In this document: piece after piece, positions 1-10,323 of the stretch | How positions within the stretch are numbered: the stretch's first letter is position 1 | Layout of the letters: the number at the start of each line of letters is the position of its first letter | NCBI RefSeq assembly: GCF_001021505.1 | Contig: NZ_LDPO01000001.1 | Location: 1 to 64,000 of the forward strand | Source: Mycolicibacter heraklionensis | Lineage (GTDB): Bacteria; Actinomycetota; Actinomycetes; Mycobacteriales; Mycobacteriaceae | Length of the DNA stretch: 64,000 bases | Direction: 5' to 3' | Made by a program: the position numbers and the translations under genes | The notes under the pieces: model-generated | The model's input: the letters and a program-made list of their open reading frames with translations, nothing else | Databases searched by the model: none | What the model was told of the DNA's origin: nothing

Positions 1-142
1 CCCGGAAGCCCCGCCGGCCCCGCCTGCGCCGATGCCGGCCTACGCCGTCGCTCCGGCACCGCCGGACGTACCGGGCGCGCCGCCACCCCAGGCGCCTGCC
101 GGTGCACCCCAGGACGGAGCGCAGGCCGTCCCCCCGGCCTGA
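1..142 (+). CDS. C-terminal tail of an upstream gene, Pro/Ala-rich (partial)
   Basis: An open frame enters from the left edge (codons begin at base 2) and stops at TGA 140-142. The visible 46 residues are almost only Pro, Ala and Gly with few charged residues, as in the disordered tails of mycobacterial envelope proteins. It lies just upstream of mrp on the same strand, the position held by Rv1230c (a membrane protein) in M. tuberculosis. The family cannot be read from this tail alone, and a chance open frame in GC-rich DNA is possible. Confidence 0.45.
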   Translation, partial: PEAPPAPPAPMPAYAVAPAPPDVPGAPPPQAPAGAPQDGAQAVPPA

Positions 143-177
143 CGCATCTCACAGGCAAAGGCCCTGCCTCGCTGGCC

Positions 178-183
178 TAGACT
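178..183 (+). promoter_or_regulatory. -10 box (TAGACT) of mrp, candidate leaderless promoter
   Basis: TAGACT fits the mycobacterial TANNNT consensus and ends 8 nt before the ATG at 192. Transcription would begin at or next to the start codon. No convincing -35 box is visible. Confidence 0.5.
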
Positions 184-191
184 CGGTTGCG

Positions 192-1346
192 ATGTCCGAG
201 AATCACGATGAGACTGCGGCCCTGCACGACGCGATCTATGCAGCGCTGGGCAATGTGCTGGACCCCGATATCCGGCGTCCCATCACCGATCTGGGCATGG
301 TCAAGAGCATCGAGATCGCGGACGACCGCAGCGTGCACGTCACGGTCTACCTGACGATCGCCGGCTGCCCGATGAAAGCCGAGATCACCAACAACGTCAC
401 CACCGCGATCAACGACGTGCCCGGCACCGGACCCGTCAAGGTCAGCCTGGATGTCTTCAGCGACGAGCAGCGCGCCGAGCTGCGCAAACAGCTGCGTGGC
501 GACGCTCGGGAACCGGTCATCCCGTTCGCCCAGCCGGGCTCACTGACCAAGGTGTACGCGATCGCCTCGGGCAAGGGCGGGGTCGGCAAATCCAGTGTGA
601 CGGTCAACCTCGCGGTCGCGCTGGCCGAACGCGGAATGTCCGTCGGGGTGCTCGACGCCGACATCTACGGCCACTCGGTACCACGGATGATGGGCGTCAC
701 CGCCCTGCCCACCCAGGTCGACTCGATGATCATGCCGCCGATCGGATACGGCGTGAAGGTGATCTCGATCGCGATGTTCACCCAGGGCAACACACCGGTG
801 GTGTGGCGGGGCCCGATGCTGCACCGGGCGTTGCAGCAGTTCCTGGCCGACGTGTACTGGGGCGACCTGGACGTGCTGTTGCTGGACCTGCCGCCGGGCA
901 CCGGTGACATCGCGATCTCGGTGGCACAGTTGGTTCCGTCGGCAGAGATCCTGGTGGTGACGACGCCGCAGCAGGCGGCCGCGGAGGTGGCCGAGCGGGC
1001 CGGGGCGATCGCACTGCAGACCCGCCAGCAGGTCGTCGGAGTGGTGGAGAACATGGCCGGACTGGCCATGCCCGACGGGTCCACCATGCACCTGTTCGGC
1101 GAGGGCGGCGGCGAGCGGGTCGCCGAGCGGCTGACCCGGGCGATGGGCCGTGACGTGCCGCTGCTGGGTCAGGTGCCGATCGACAGCGAGATGGTGACCG
1201 GCGGCGACTCCGGATCCCCGGTGGTGCTCTCGCCGGACTCGGTGGCGGGCAAGGAGCTGCGCCGAGTCGCCGATCAGCTGGCCACCCGCCGACGCGGGCT
1301 GGTGGGGATGTCGCTGGGCTTGGACACCGGGGGCTCCCAGCGCTGA
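192..1346 (+). CDS. mrp: Mrp/ApbC-family P-loop ATPase, iron-sulfur cluster carrier
   Basis: Mrp proteins bind and transfer Fe-S clusters in the cytoplasm as dimeric ATPases. The 384-residue product has an N-terminal MIP18/DUF59 domain (about residues 8-100), then a deviant Walker A, GKGGVGKSS, near residues 127-135, followed by the VLDADIYGHS switch region. M. tuberculosis Mrp (Rv1229c) is of similar size. The start at 192 was chosen because the sequence MSENHDE opens the conserved domain and a TANNNT box sits 8 nt upstream; an upstream in-frame ATG at 102 would overlap the preceding gene. It converges on tatB with only 7 bp between stops. Confidence 0.95.
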   Translation: MSENHDETAALHDAIYAALGNVLDPDIRRPITDLGMVKSIEIADDRSVHVTVYLTIAGCPMKAEITNNVTTAINDVPGTGPVKVSLDVFSDEQRAELRKQLRGDAREPVIPFAQPGSLTKVYAIASGKGGVGKSSVTVNLAVALAERGMSVGVLDADIYGHSVPRMMGVTALPTQVDSMIMPPIGYGVKVISIAMFTQGNTPVVWRGPMLHRALQQFLADVYWGDLDVLLLDLPPGTGDIAISVAQLVPSAEILVVTTPQQAAAEVAERAGAIALQTRQQVVGVVENMAGLAMPDGSTMHLFGEGGGERVAERLTRAMGRDVPLLGQVPIDSEMVTGGDSGSPVVLSPDSVAGKELRRVADQLATRRRGLVGMSLGLDTGGSQR

Positions 1347-1353
1347 GTGTGGT

Positions 1354-1737
1354 CTAGGTCGCGTCGGTGTCGAAGGGAGCCGGTCCCCCCGGCTCGGGCA
1401 CCACGGCCGGTGTCAGCGGCTTCGGGCGAGGCTCTGCGGCCAGCGAACCGACTGCGGTGAACAGTGAATCGTCGCCATCGAGCAGATGCCGGGTCAGCGC
1501 GGCGCGCGGTGTCATGCCGCGTAACTTCTGCAGTTCGCTCAGCGGCGCCCGAAGGTCGTCGAACTCCGGACCGATCTCTTCGCGTAGCTGGTCGGTGGCG
1601 TTGGTGACGTAGTCGCGGGCCTGGCGCAGCGCGCCGGCGGTCCACCGGATGGCTCCCGGCAGCCGCTCCGGGCCCAGGACCACCAGCCCGATCACCACGA
1701 GGACGAGCATCTCGCCCCAGCCGACATTCGCGAACAT
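1354..1737 (-). CDS. tatB: Sec-independent translocase subunit TatB
   Basis: TatB works with TatC to recognise twin-arginine precursors at the membrane. The 127-residue protein opens with [11 protein letters not shown], has one membrane helix (about residues 7-22), then the LGPERLPG hinge and an amphipathic helix, followed by a hydrophilic Pro-rich tail. This is the classic TatA/B fold, and the size and gene context (sigE-rseA-htrA-tatB) identify it as TatB. It starts 12 bp after htrA stops, on the same strand, so it is the last gene of the envelope-stress operon. Confidence 0.95.
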   Translation of the reverse strand: MFANVGWGEMLVLVVIGLVVLGPERLPGAIRWTAGALRQARDYVTNATDQLREEIGPEFDDLRAPLSELQKLRGMTPRAALTRHLLDGDDSLFTAVGSLAAEPRPKPLTPAVVPEPGGPAPFDTDAT

Positions 1738-1749
1738 CGAGGCGAACTT

Positions 1750-3249
<1,500 letters not shown>

Positions 3250-3336
3250 CTATTCCTCTTCCGGGTCCAGCCCTGGGTCGCTTCCAGGCTCCGCGAGCAC
3301 AGCATCACCGGGCGCTGGCGCCGCTGGAGATCCACC

Positions 3337-3744
3337 TTACCGACGTTTACGGCGTTCTTGAGGTTTGCCGTCGTCGAACCGGGCGGGCATCGGCCTGGTC
3401 GGCTCGTCGGGCGAACAGTCGGCCGGGGAATCGGGGATCTGGGCCAACAGGCCGAGCAGCGCGGAGGGAATCCGGATCGGATGCGAATCGCGCAGGGCCG
3501 AGCGCGCCCGGCCCTGGTATTCCACTTCGGCCGCGCAATCGGGGCACAGCGACAGGTGGTGGGCCGCGCGCAGGTGGGCGTTCATCCGCAACTCACCGTC
3601 GACGTAGGCGGTGATCGCCTCGCTGCAGAGATGTTCGGTGGACCCGAACTGGCGCGGGGCACCGACCGGCGCGTCACTTTGCGAGGCGAACTGAGCGGGC
3701 AGCCAGGAGAATGCGCGACGGAAGACACCTCCGCGGTCCGTCAC
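3337..3744 (-). CDS. rseA: Anti-sigma-E factor RseA, zinc-binding
   Basis: RseA binds and silences SigE until envelope stress triggers its phosphorylation and ClpC1P2-dependent loss (known in M. tuberculosis). The 135-residue protein carries the ZAS motif H-x3-C-x2-C (His63, Cys67, Cys70) within AHHLSLCPDC. It has no membrane helix, so it is a cytosolic anti-sigma factor. Thr36, in a STEHL context, aligns by memory with the PknB-phosphorylated Thr39 of M. tuberculosis RseA. The N-terminus FRRAFSWLPAQ is conserved with Rv1222. It follows sigE directly on the same strand. Confidence 0.95.
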   Translation of the reverse strand: MTDRGGVFRRAFSWLPAQFASQSDAPVGAPRQFGSTEHLCSEAITAYVDGELRMNAHLRAAHHLSLCPDCAAEVEYQGRARSALRDSHPIRIPSALLGLLAQIPDSPADCSPDEPTRPMPARFDDGKPQERRKRR

Positions 3745-3866
3745 ACCGGACTCCTCTCCGATCGCATACCCAGATCAGCACTCAATCGGGCTCAATAAAG
3801 ACCCAATAAGAATGTAGCGCGATACCGCCCGCGGACGCGGAAACCCGAAGGTGTCGGCGGCGCGGC

Positions 3867-4658
3867 TCAGCCGGCCGCGACGCCGCCGAAGGCCAAACCG
3901 TCGCGCTGACTGGTTCGAGCGGCGAGATAGTCACGCAGGGCCTGGCGGCCTCGGTGAATACGGCTGCGCACGGTGCCCAGCTTCACCCCGAGCGTGGCCC
4001 CGACCTCCTCGTAGGACAGGCCTTCGATGTCGCACAGCACGACCGCAGCGCGGAACTCCGGCGCCAACGAGTCCAGCGCTGCCTGCAGGTCCGGGTCCAG
4101 CCGCGCATCGTGGTAGATCTGCTCGGGGTCGGGCTCGTCGGCGGGCACCCGGTCGTAGTCCTCCGGCAGCGCCTCCATTCGGACGCGCCCCCGCCTGCGC
4201 ACCATGTCCAGGAACAGGTTGGTGGTGATGCGGTGCAGCCAGCCCTCGAAGGTTCCGGGCTGGTAGTTGTGCACCGAACGGAACACCCGGATGAAGGTCT
4301 CCTGGGTGAGATCCTCTGCGTCCTGCTGGTTTCCGGAGAGCCGGTAAGCCAGCCGGTAGACCCGGTCGGCGTGCTGGCGCACCAGTTCGTCCCACGACGG
4401 CATCGCCGCAACGTCTCCGGTGGCGTCGAACACCGCGGTGCCCTGCGGCTCCTCGGGCTGTTCGACCCAATCGGTGTCGGAGTAACGGTCCGAGTGGGTG
4501 GTCGGGTGCGACATGGCGACCGGGGGCAGCAAAGTGGTTATGGCGACGTCCTCTAGCTCGGGTCCGCCGTCTGGCGACGGCAGCTCACTATCGCGGTCAA
4601 CGCGCACCGGGCCCCTCGTATTCCTAGCGTCTCGAGGCCGGTTCCTACCTCGTTCCAT
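3867..4658 (-). CDS. sigE: ECF sigma factor SigE
   Basis: SigE directs RNA polymerase to surface-stress, heat and SDS-response promoters. The protein (263 aa from ATG 4658) has an N-terminal extension with [10 protein letters not shown], sigma region 2 ([20 protein letters not shown], then [18 protein letters not shown]) and region 4 ([27 protein letters not shown]). It is nearly colinear with M. tuberculosis SigE (257 aa). The exact start is uncertain: known sigE genes use several promoters and starts, and an in-frame ATG before SHPTTHS is a shorter alternative. The frame stays open far upstream, but that part is antisense to the methyltransferase gene and was discarded. Confidence 0.94.
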   Translation of the reverse strand: MERGRNRPRDARNTRGPVRVDRDSELPSPDGGPELEDVAITTLLPPVAMSHPTTHSDRYSDTDWVEQPEEPQGTAVFDATGDVAAMPSWDELVRQHADRVYRLAYRLSGNQQDAEDLTQETFIRVFRSVHNYQPGTFEGWLHRITTNLFLDMVRRRGRVRMEALPEDYDRVPADEPDPEQIYHDARLDPDLQAALDSLAPEFRAAVVLCDIEGLSYEEVGATLGVKLGTVRSRIHRGRQALRDYLAARTSQRDGLAFGGVAAG

Positions 4659-4838
4659 GCCGATACCGTTGCCTATCGCGGTATGCCAGCTCTGTGCTGT
4701 CACTGAACTCCGACTGTGAACCTGTGTTCGAATACGCCACGCACTGCGGTTATACGACCAGGTAACAGTTCGGACACGGGCCGCGCCCCGGGCGTGTCGG
4801 GCGGGCGCGCCGGTGCGCGGGCCGAAACGGCTTTGTCC

Positions 4839-4844
4839 TACGCT
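4839..4844 (+). promoter_or_regulatory. -10 box (TACGCT), leaderless promoter of the methyltransferase
   Basis: TACGCT ends 6 nt before the ATG at 4851, placing the transcription start on the A of ATG. This supports 4851 over the earlier in-frame ATG at 4716. Confidence 0.55.
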
Positions 4845-4850
4845 GCGGAC

Positions 4851-5516
4851 ATGGCCAGCACCGACGACACTCCCGGGGAGCCGCCGCGCAGTCGAGCCGA
4901 TGCTCTGTTGGCGCACGCCGAGGACTCCATGACCGAGGACGCTGTTCTGGCAGCCGCCCGCGACCGGGCCGGGGAGATCGGCGTCGGGTCGATCAGCGCC
5001 GCGGTCGGCGCGCTGCTGAGCCTGCTGACCAAACTCAGCGGCGGCAAGGCGGTGGTCGAGGTGGGCACCGGCGCCGGCGTCAGCGGGCTGTGGCTGCTGT
5101 CGGGGATGGGCGAAGACGGCGTGCTGACCACGATCGACATCGAGCCCGAGCACCAGCGGACCGCCAAGCAGGCCTTCGGTGACGCCGGAATCGGGCCCGG
5201 CAGAACACGGTTCATCAGCGGCCGCGCCCAAGAGGTTCTGACCCGTCTCGCCGACGAGTCCTACGACCTGGTGTTCGTCGACGCCGACCCGATCGACCAG
5301 CCCGGCTACGTCCTGGAAGCCGTGCGGTTGCTGCGGCCCGGCGGCGTGGTCGTGGTGCACCGGGCCGCCTTGGGCGGCCGGGCCGGAGATCCGGCGGCCA
5401 ACGACCCCGAGGTGCTTGCCGTGCGCGAAGCCGCCCGGCTGATCGCCGTGGACGAGCGGCTGACCCCGGCGTTGATTCCGCTGGGCGACGGCCTGTTGGC
5501 CGCCGTCCGCGACTGA
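4851..5516 (+). CDS. SAM-dependent O-methyltransferase (Rv1220c-like)
   Basis: This is a class I methyltransferase of the catechol-OMT type; the substrate is not known. The 221-residue protein shows the SAM-binding motif [17 protein letters not shown], the acidic loop [11 protein letters not shown] and the metal/active-site region [15 protein letters not shown]. It matches Rv1220c in length and position, divergent from sigE. The start at 4851 is supported by a leaderless -10 box and by homology to the Rv1220c N-terminus; a longer ORF from 4716 has an atypical N-terminus. Confidence 0.92.
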   Translation: MASTDDTPGEPPRSRADALLAHAEDSMTEDAVLAAARDRAGEIGVGSISAAVGALLSLLTKLSGGKAVVEVGTGAGVSGLWLLSGMGEDGVLTTIDIEPEHQRTAKQAFGDAGIGPGRTRFISGRAQEVLTRLADESYDLVFVDADPIDQPGYVLEAVRLLRPGGVVVVHRAALGGRAGDPAANDPEVLAVREAARLIAVDERLTPALIPLGDGLLAAVRD

Positions 5517-5572
5517 GACTTCACCCCCCACCCACCTGCACTCCCGCACGCACCTGCGCTCCCCACCCACCT

Positions 5573-5636
5573 GCGCGAGCGTGCGCGTTGGTACGCGACA
5601 CGCCGCGTTCTGACGGACAAACACGCACCCTCGCGC
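5573..5636. repeat. Intergenic nested palindrome, GCGCGAG...CTCGCGC
   Basis: Two 17-nt arms (5573-5589 and 5620-5636) are inverted copies matching at 15 of 17 positions. Inside them a second short inverted repeat, ACGCG (5593-5597) and CGCGT (5604-5608), could form a nested hairpin. Just upstream, 5529-5572 has direct repeats of CCCACCTGC. Similar GC-rich palindromes recur between genes in other mycobacterial genomes as far as I recall; no second copy was seen in this window. Confidence 0.6.
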
Positions 5637-5656
5637 CAATGGGTGGGGGCAAGGTC

Positions 5657-5703
5657 TTGACACTCGACTGAACGCGTGTTTAGCGTATTGAACATGCGTT
5701 CAG
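5657..5703 (+). promoter_or_regulatory. raaS promoter and overlapping operator palindrome
   Basis: TTGACA (5657-5662), an 18-bp spacer and TAGCGT (5681-5686) form a near-consensus promoter whose start point falls at the ATG 5694. A dyad covers the -10 and the start codon: CTGAACGC (5668-5675) and GCGTTCAG (5696-5703) are perfect inverse copies, with a further inner TGTT/AACA match. This is the expected architecture for TetR autorepression of a leaderless transcript. Confidence 0.75.
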
Positions 5704-6329
5704 CGGACTTGACGGCCACCGCGAGAATCCGCGATGCGGCCATCGAGCAGTTCGGGCGGCAGGGATTCGGTGTCAGCGTCCGGGCTATCGCCGAGGCCGC
5801 CGGAGTCAGCGCCGCTCTGGTCATCCACCACTTCGGCTCCAAAGAGGGGCTGCGCAGGGCCTGCGACGAGTTCGTCGCCGAAGAGATCCGCAGCGGTAAA
5901 TCCGAGGCGATGCGCTCGGCTGACCCCGGAACCTGGTTCGCGCAGATGGCCGAAATCGAGTCCTATGCGCCGATGATGGCCTACCTGGTCCGCAGCATGC
6001 AGTCCGGCGGCGAGCTGGCAAACACGTTGTGGCGCAGGATGATGGACAACGCCGAAGGCTACCTCGACGAGGGCGTACGCGCCGGCACCCTCAAACCCAG
6101 CCGCGACCCGAAAGCCCGGGCCCGCTTCCTGGCCGTCAACAACGGCGGCGGATTCCTGCTGTATCTGCAGATGCACGAGAACCCGACCGATCTGCGCGCC
6201 GTGCTGCGCGACTACGCGCGCGACATGATCTTGCCCGCGCTCGAGATCTACACCGAGGGCCTGATGACCGACCGCACCATGTACGACGCTTTCCTGGCGA
6301 CCGAACAAGGGGGAACGGATGCGACCTGA
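5694..6329 (+). CDS. raaS: TetR-family repressor of the adjacent ABC exporter (RaaS-like)
   Basis: The 211-residue protein has an N-terminal helix-turn-helix (about residues 10-50: [23 protein letters not shown]) and an alpha-helical ligand domain. It closely matches Rv1219c (RaaS), which represses the Rv1218c-Rv1217c exporter and is linked to survival under antimicrobial exposure. The start is ATG 5694, where Rv1219c also begins; an upstream in-frame GTG at 5676 lies inside the promoter. Its 3' end overlaps the ATPase gene by 11 bp, so the exporter is co-transcribed and translationally coupled. Confidence 0.93.
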   Translation: MRSADLTATARIRDAAIEQFGRQGFGVSVRAIAEAAGVSAALVIHHFGSKEGLRRACDEFVAEEIRSGKSEAMRSADPGTWFAQMAEIESYAPMMAYLVRSMQSGGELANTLWRRMMDNAEGYLDEGVRAGTLKPSRDPKARARFLAVNNGGGFLLYLQMHENPTDLRAVLRDYARDMILPALEIYTEGLMTDRTMYDAFLATEQGGTDAT

Positions 6330-7224
6330 CAACCATTGGCCGGCAATCGAAATCCGCGGACTGAAGAAGAGCTTCGGCCAGGTCAAGGCGCTCGACGGAC
6401 TGGACCTGACCGTCTACGGCGGCGAGGTGCACGGCTTCCTCGGCCCCAACGGCGCCGGCAAATCCACCACCATCCGCATCCTGCTGGGCCTGGTGAAGGC
6501 CGACAGCGGGACCGTGCGGCTGCTCGGCGGTGATCCCAGGACCGACGCGGTCGAGCTGCACCGCGAGATCGCCTACGTTCCAGGCGATGTCACCTTGTGG
6601 CCGGCATTGACCGGAGGCGAGATCATCGACCTGCTGGCGCGGATGCGCGGCGGCCTCGACGAGCGGCGCCGCGACGAGTTGATCGAGCGCTTCGACCTGG
6701 ACCCGAGCAAGAAGGCCCGCACCTACTCCAAGGGCAACCGTCAGAAGGTCTCGCTGATCTCCGCCTTCTCCTCGCACGCCCGGCTGCTCGTGCTCGACGA
6801 GCCCAGCACCGGACTGGACCCCTTGATGGAGAACGTCTTCCAGCAATGCGTCGCCGGGGCGAGCCGGCGCGGAGCCACCGTTCTGCTGTCCAGCCACATT
6901 CTGGCCGAGACCGAGACGCTGTGCCAGCGGGTGACGATCATCCGGGCCGGGCGCGTGGTCGAAAGCGGCTCGCTGGAATCGCTGCGGCACCTGCGTCGCA
7001 CCTCGATTCAGGCTGACCTGATGCGCGATCCGGGTGATCTGACCCGCATCCCGGGGGTCGCGGACGTGCGATACACCGGCACCGTGCTGCATGCGCAGGT
7101 CGACAGCGCCAGCCTCGCAGAGCTCATCGCGGTGCTCGGCGCAGCCGGCGTGCGCAGCCTCACCAGCCAACCACCGACGCTCGAAGAGCTGTTCCTGCGT
7201 CACTACGACACGGTCCGGGCATGA
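6319..7224 (+). CDS. ABC exporter ATPase (Rv1218c-like)
   Basis: This nucleotide-binding subunit of a two-component drug-type exporter is 301 residues long. It has Walker [10 protein letters not shown] (42-50), a signature YSKGNRQKV (136-144) in place of canonical LSGGQ, and Walker [14 protein letters not shown] (about 156-168), followed by the switch His in LLSSHILAE. The DrrA-like C-terminal extension is present. It overlaps the regulator upstream and the permease downstream (ATGA). M. tuberculosis Rv1218c contributes to efflux of several inhibitor classes; the substrate here is inferred to be similar. Confidence 0.93.
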   Translation: MRPDNHWPAIEIRGLKKSFGQVKALDGLDLTVYGGEVHGFLGPNGAGKSTTIRILLGLVKADSGTVRLLGGDPRTDAVELHREIAYVPGDVTLWPALTGGEIIDLLARMRGGLDERRRDELIERFDLDPSKKARTYSKGNRQKVSLISAFSSHARLLVLDEPSTGLDPLMENVFQQCVAGASRRGATVLLSSHILAETETLCQRVTIIRAGRVVESGSLESLRHLRRTSIQADLMRDPGDLTRIPGVADVRYTGTVLHAQVDSASLAELIAVLGAAGVRSLTSQPPTLEELFLRHYDTVRA

Positions 7225-8855
7225 CTGCCGTCGTCGTCCAACCCGCGTCACCGCAATACCGCCGGGGCGGATCGAATCTCGTTGGCACGCTGGGGCTGCT
7301 GCGCCTGTGCCTGCGCCGCGACCGCATCGTGCTGCCCTTGTGGGTGCTGCTGTTGTCGCTGCCGCTGGCCAGCGTCTACATCGCGAGCGTCGAGGCGATC
7401 TATCCCAGCGCCGCCGACCGCGCCGGCCTGGCCGCGACCATCATGGCCAGCCCGGCGCAGCGCGCGATGTACGGCCAGGTCTACAACGACTCCCTCGGCG
7501 CGGTGGGCATTTGGAAGGCCGGGATTTTCCACCTGCTGATCGCGGTCGCGGTGATCCTGACCGTCATCCGGCACACCCGCGCCGACGAGGAGACCGGCCG
7601 CACCGAGCTGATCGACTCGACCGCGGTGGGCCGCTATGCCGGGCTGACCGGCGCGCTACTGCTGGCGTCGGGTGCGTCGGTGGCCACCGGTGTGATCGGG
7701 GCGGCGGGCCTGCTGACCACCGCCGTGCCGGCCGCCGGATCGTGGGCGTTCGGAGCGGCACTGGCCTGCTCCGGGCTGGTGTTCACCGCCGTGGCCGCGG
7801 TTGCCGCCCAGTTGTCACCCAGCGCACGGTTCGCCCGTGGCGCCGCGTTCGGCGTGCTGGCCGGCGCGTTCACGCTGCGCGCCGTGGGCGATGCGGGATC
7901 GGGTGCGCTGTCGTGGCTCTCACCCCTGGGCTGGTCGCTACAGGTCCGGCCGTACGCCGGTGACCGCTGGTGGGTGCTGCTACTGCATCTGGCCGCGACG
8001 GCTGCGCTCACCTGGCTGGCCTATCGGCTCGCCGCCCGCCGCGATGTCGGGGCCGGGCTGCTGGCCGACCGTCCGGGCCCCCGCCGGGCGGCGCCGACGC
8101 TGGCGGGCACGTTCGGCTTGACGTGGCGGCTCGACCGCGGGGCGCTGCTGCTGTGGACGACTGCCCTGGTGCTCTACGGGCTGCTGGTCGGCAGCGTGGT
8201 GCACGGTATCGGCGACGAAGTGGGCAGCGACCGCGCCCGCGACGTCGTCATCCGGCTGGGCGGTACCGGGGCGCTGGAGCATGCATTCGTCGCGGTGGCG
8301 TTCACCATGCTGGGCATGGTCGCGGCAGCTTTCGCGGTGTCGCTGGTACTGCGGCTGCACCAGGAGGAAGCCGCAACGCGCGCCGAGACGCTGCTCGCCG
8401 GAGCGTTGTCGCGAAATCGTTGGTTGGCAAGCCATCTGGTGGCCGCACTGGCCGGATCGACGCTCGCGATGCTCGCTGCCGGGCTGGTGGCCGGAATCGT
8501 CTACGGGACGGCGACCGGCGACATCGGCGCCCAGGTGCCCGCGGTGGTGGGCAGCGCCGCCGTGCAGTTGCCGGCGGTCTGGCTGCCCGCGGCCGTGGCG
8601 GTCGCCTTGTTCGGGCTCGTCCCCAGGGTCGCGCCCGCCGCGTGGGCGGTGCTGACCGGGTTCGTCGCGCTGTATCTGCTCGGCTCCATCTCCGGACTGC
8701 CGCAGTGGCTGCTCGACCTCGAACCATTCGCCCACATCCCGGTGATCGGAGACGGCGCGCTGCGCGTCGTGCCGCTGGTGGTGCTGCTGGCGATCGACGC
8801 CGCACTGATCGCCGTGGGCTTGCAGGCTTTCCGGCGCAGGGATCTGACGACATGA
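7221..8855 (+). CDS. ABC exporter permease (Rv1217c-like)
   Basis: The 544-residue polytopic membrane protein has about 12 hydrophobic helices in two similar halves, each opening with a segment like [21 protein letters not shown] or [20 protein letters not shown]. It is a fused two-half permease as in Rv1217c. It starts within the ATPase stop codon (ATGA), giving one exporter operon under the TetR gene. Its stop (TGA 8853-8855) is followed at once by the GGAGG of the next gene. Confidence 0.92.
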   Translation: MTAVVVQPASPQYRRGGSNLVGTLGLLRLCLRRDRIVLPLWVLLLSLPLASVYIASVEAIYPSAADRAGLAATIMASPAQRAMYGQVYNDSLGAVGIWKAGIFHLLIAVAVILTVIRHTRADEETGRTELIDSTAVGRYAGLTGALLLASGASVATGVIGAAGLLTTAVPAAGSWAFGAALACSGLVFTAVAAVAAQLSPSARFARGAAFGVLAGAFTLRAVGDAGSGALSWLSPLGWSLQVRPYAGDRWWVLLLHLAATAALTWLAYRLAARRDVGAGLLADRPGPRRAAPTLAGTFGLTWRLDRGALLLWTTALVLYGLLVGSVVHGIGDEVGSDRARDVVIRLGGTGALEHAFVAVAFTMLGMVAAAFAVSLVLRLHQEEAATRAETLLAGALSRNRWLASHLVAALAGSTLAMLAAGLVAGIVYGTATGDIGAQVPAVVGSAAVQLPAVWLPAAVAVALFGLVPRVAPAAWAVLTGFVALYLLGSISGLPQWLLDLEPFAHIPVIGDGALRVVPLVVLLAIDAALIAVGLQAFRRRDLTT

Positions 8856-8865
8856 GGAGGACGAC

Positions 8866-9540
8866 GTGAAAGCTGTTGGCAAAGGTTTGTTTTCAGCCTT
8901 TTTGGGCCTGGTTGCCTTCGGATTGCTGCTGTTCGTGCCGGCCGGGACAGTGCACTACTGGCAGGCCTGGGTGTTCCTCGCGGTGTTCGCCGCGTCCACC
9001 TGGATTCCCAGTGTCTACCTGATGCGCACCAATCCGGCCGCACTCGATCGGCGGATGCAGGTAGGGCCGCTGGCGGAGACGCGGCCAGTGCAACGGATCG
9101 TGATCACCGCCATCTTCATCTGCTTTCCCGCCCTGTTCGTCCTGAGCGCGGTGGATCACCGTCTCGGATGGTCGACGGTGCCGACGGCGGTCTGCCTGTT
9201 CGGCGACGTGCTGGTGGCGGCCGGACTGCTCCTGGCCATGGCGGTGGTCATCCAGAACGGCTACGCGGCGGCCAACGTCACCGTCGAAGCGGGCCAGGCG
9301 CTGGTCTCCACGGGCCTGTACGGGCTGGTGCGGCACCCGATGTACACCGGGAACGTCCTCCTGATGGCCGGTACGCCACTGGCGCTCGGCTCCTACTGGG
9401 GGCTGGTCTTGCTGCTGCCGGGGATGGCCCTGCTGATCGTGCGCATCTTCGACGAGGAGCGGTTGCTGACCCAGGAACTGAGCGGATATCGCGAGTACAC
9501 CGCGCGGGTGCGTTACCGACTGCTGCCCTACGTGTGGTGA
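8866..9540 (+). CDS. Integral membrane methyltransferase, ICMT/PEMT type (copy 1, Rv1216c-like)
   Basis: The 224-residue protein has about five membrane helices and the C-terminal SAM-binding signature of isoprenylcysteine/phospholipid methyltransferases: GLVRHPMYTGN, later IFDEERLLTQEL, then GYREYTARVRYRLLPY. GTG 8866 is preceded by GGAGG (8856-8860). It lies 10 bp after the ABC permease, the place of Rv1216c. The methyl acceptor is unknown; a lipid or isoprenoid-linked carboxylate is likely from the family. It is closely similar to the next gene. Confidence 0.87.
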   Translation: MKAVGKGLFSAFLGLVAFGLLLFVPAGTVHYWQAWVFLAVFAASTWIPSVYLMRTNPAALDRRMQVGPLAETRPVQRIVITAIFICFPALFVLSAVDHRLGWSTVPTAVCLFGDVLVAAGLLLAMAVVIQNGYAAANVTVEAGQALVSTGLYGLVRHPMYTGNVLLMAGTPLALGSYWGLVLLLPGMALLIVRIFDEERLLTQELSGYREYTARVRYRLLPYVW

Positions 9541-9557
9541 ACGAGAAGGCGGCGCGC

Positions 9558-10232
9558 ATGAAGATCATCGGTCAGGCCGTGGGCTACGGACTGGTTGCGA
9601 CAGTGCTGTGGGGCGTGGTGTTGTTCTGGCCGGCGGGCACCTTCGACTACTGGCAGGCCTGGGCGTTCCTGGCGATCTACGCGGTCATCAGCATCGCCTG
9701 CTGCGTCTACTGGGGCCTCACCAGTCCGGGCGTGTTGCAGCGACGGCTGCGCGGTGGGCCCGCGGCCGAGTCCAGGCCCGCCCAGAAGTTTGCCAGCACG
9801 GCCCTGATCGGGGCATTCACCGCCACGTTCGTGGTCAGCGCCGTAGACCATCGGTTCGGCTGGTCGACACCCCCGACAGAGGTCTCGATCCTCGGGCTGG
9901 TGACGGTGACGCTCGGGTTGTGCCTGGGCGTCCTGGCTGTCGTCGAAAACGGCTACGCCGCGGCCAACATCACCGTCGAGAACGAACAGCCGGTGATATC
10001 GACCGGGATGTACGGCCTGGTCCGGCACCCGATGTACTTCAGCGTGCTGGTCACCATGATCGGCCTGTCCCTTGCGCTCGGCTCGTACTGGGGGCTGGTC
10101 TGTGTGCTCGTCAGCCTGCCCATCCTGGTGGTCCGAATCCTCGACGAGGAGCAGTTGCTGGCCCAGGAGCTCAGCGGATACCGCGAATACACCCGCCACG
10201 TCCGCTACCGTCTGCTGCCCTACCTCTGGTGA
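9558..10232 (+). CDS. Integral membrane methyltransferase, ICMT/PEMT type (copy 2)
   Basis: This is a 224-residue paralog of the preceding gene with the same helices and the same signatures (GLVRHPMYFSV, ILDEEQLLAQEL, GYREYTRHVRYRLLPY). The last 70 residues of the two proteins are mostly identical, indicating tandem duplication. The chosen start, ATG 9558, begins MKIIGQAVGYG, aligned with copy 1; an in-frame GTG at 9537 would overlap the copy 1 stop. It ends the regulator-exporter-methyltransferase operon. Confidence 0.85.
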   Translation: MKIIGQAVGYGLVATVLWGVVLFWPAGTFDYWQAWAFLAIYAVISIACCVYWGLTSPGVLQRRLRGGPAAESRPAQKFASTALIGAFTATFVVSAVDHRFGWSTPPTEVSILGLVTVTLGLCLGVLAVVENGYAAANITVENEQPVISTGMYGLVRHPMYFSVLVTMIGLSLALGSYWGLVCVLVSLPILVVRILDEEQLLAQELSGYREYTRHVRYRLLPYLW

Positions 10233-10277
10233 TGGGCCCGGCGGGATACCGCCGCGGACTCCAGTGGCTTACAGTTC

Positions 10278-10308
10278 CCTAAGTAAAGACTGTTAGTTCC
10301 TACTTAGG
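10278..10308. promoter_or_regulatory. Inverted repeat upstream of the first PGRS gene
   Basis: CCTAAGTA (10278-10285) and TACTTAGG (10301-10308) are perfect 8-bp inverse copies separated by 15 bp, ending 15 bp before the ATG at 10324. The AT-rich core stands out from the GC-rich surroundings. It could be an operator or a 5'-UTR hairpin masking the ribosome site. Confidence 0.5.
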
Positions 10309-10323
10309 AAGATCGGTAGAGCC

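Noticed and set aside
4659..5663. N-terminal extension of the sigE frame to 598 codons
   Set aside because: The added part lies antisense to the methyltransferase gene and has no match to known SigE proteins.
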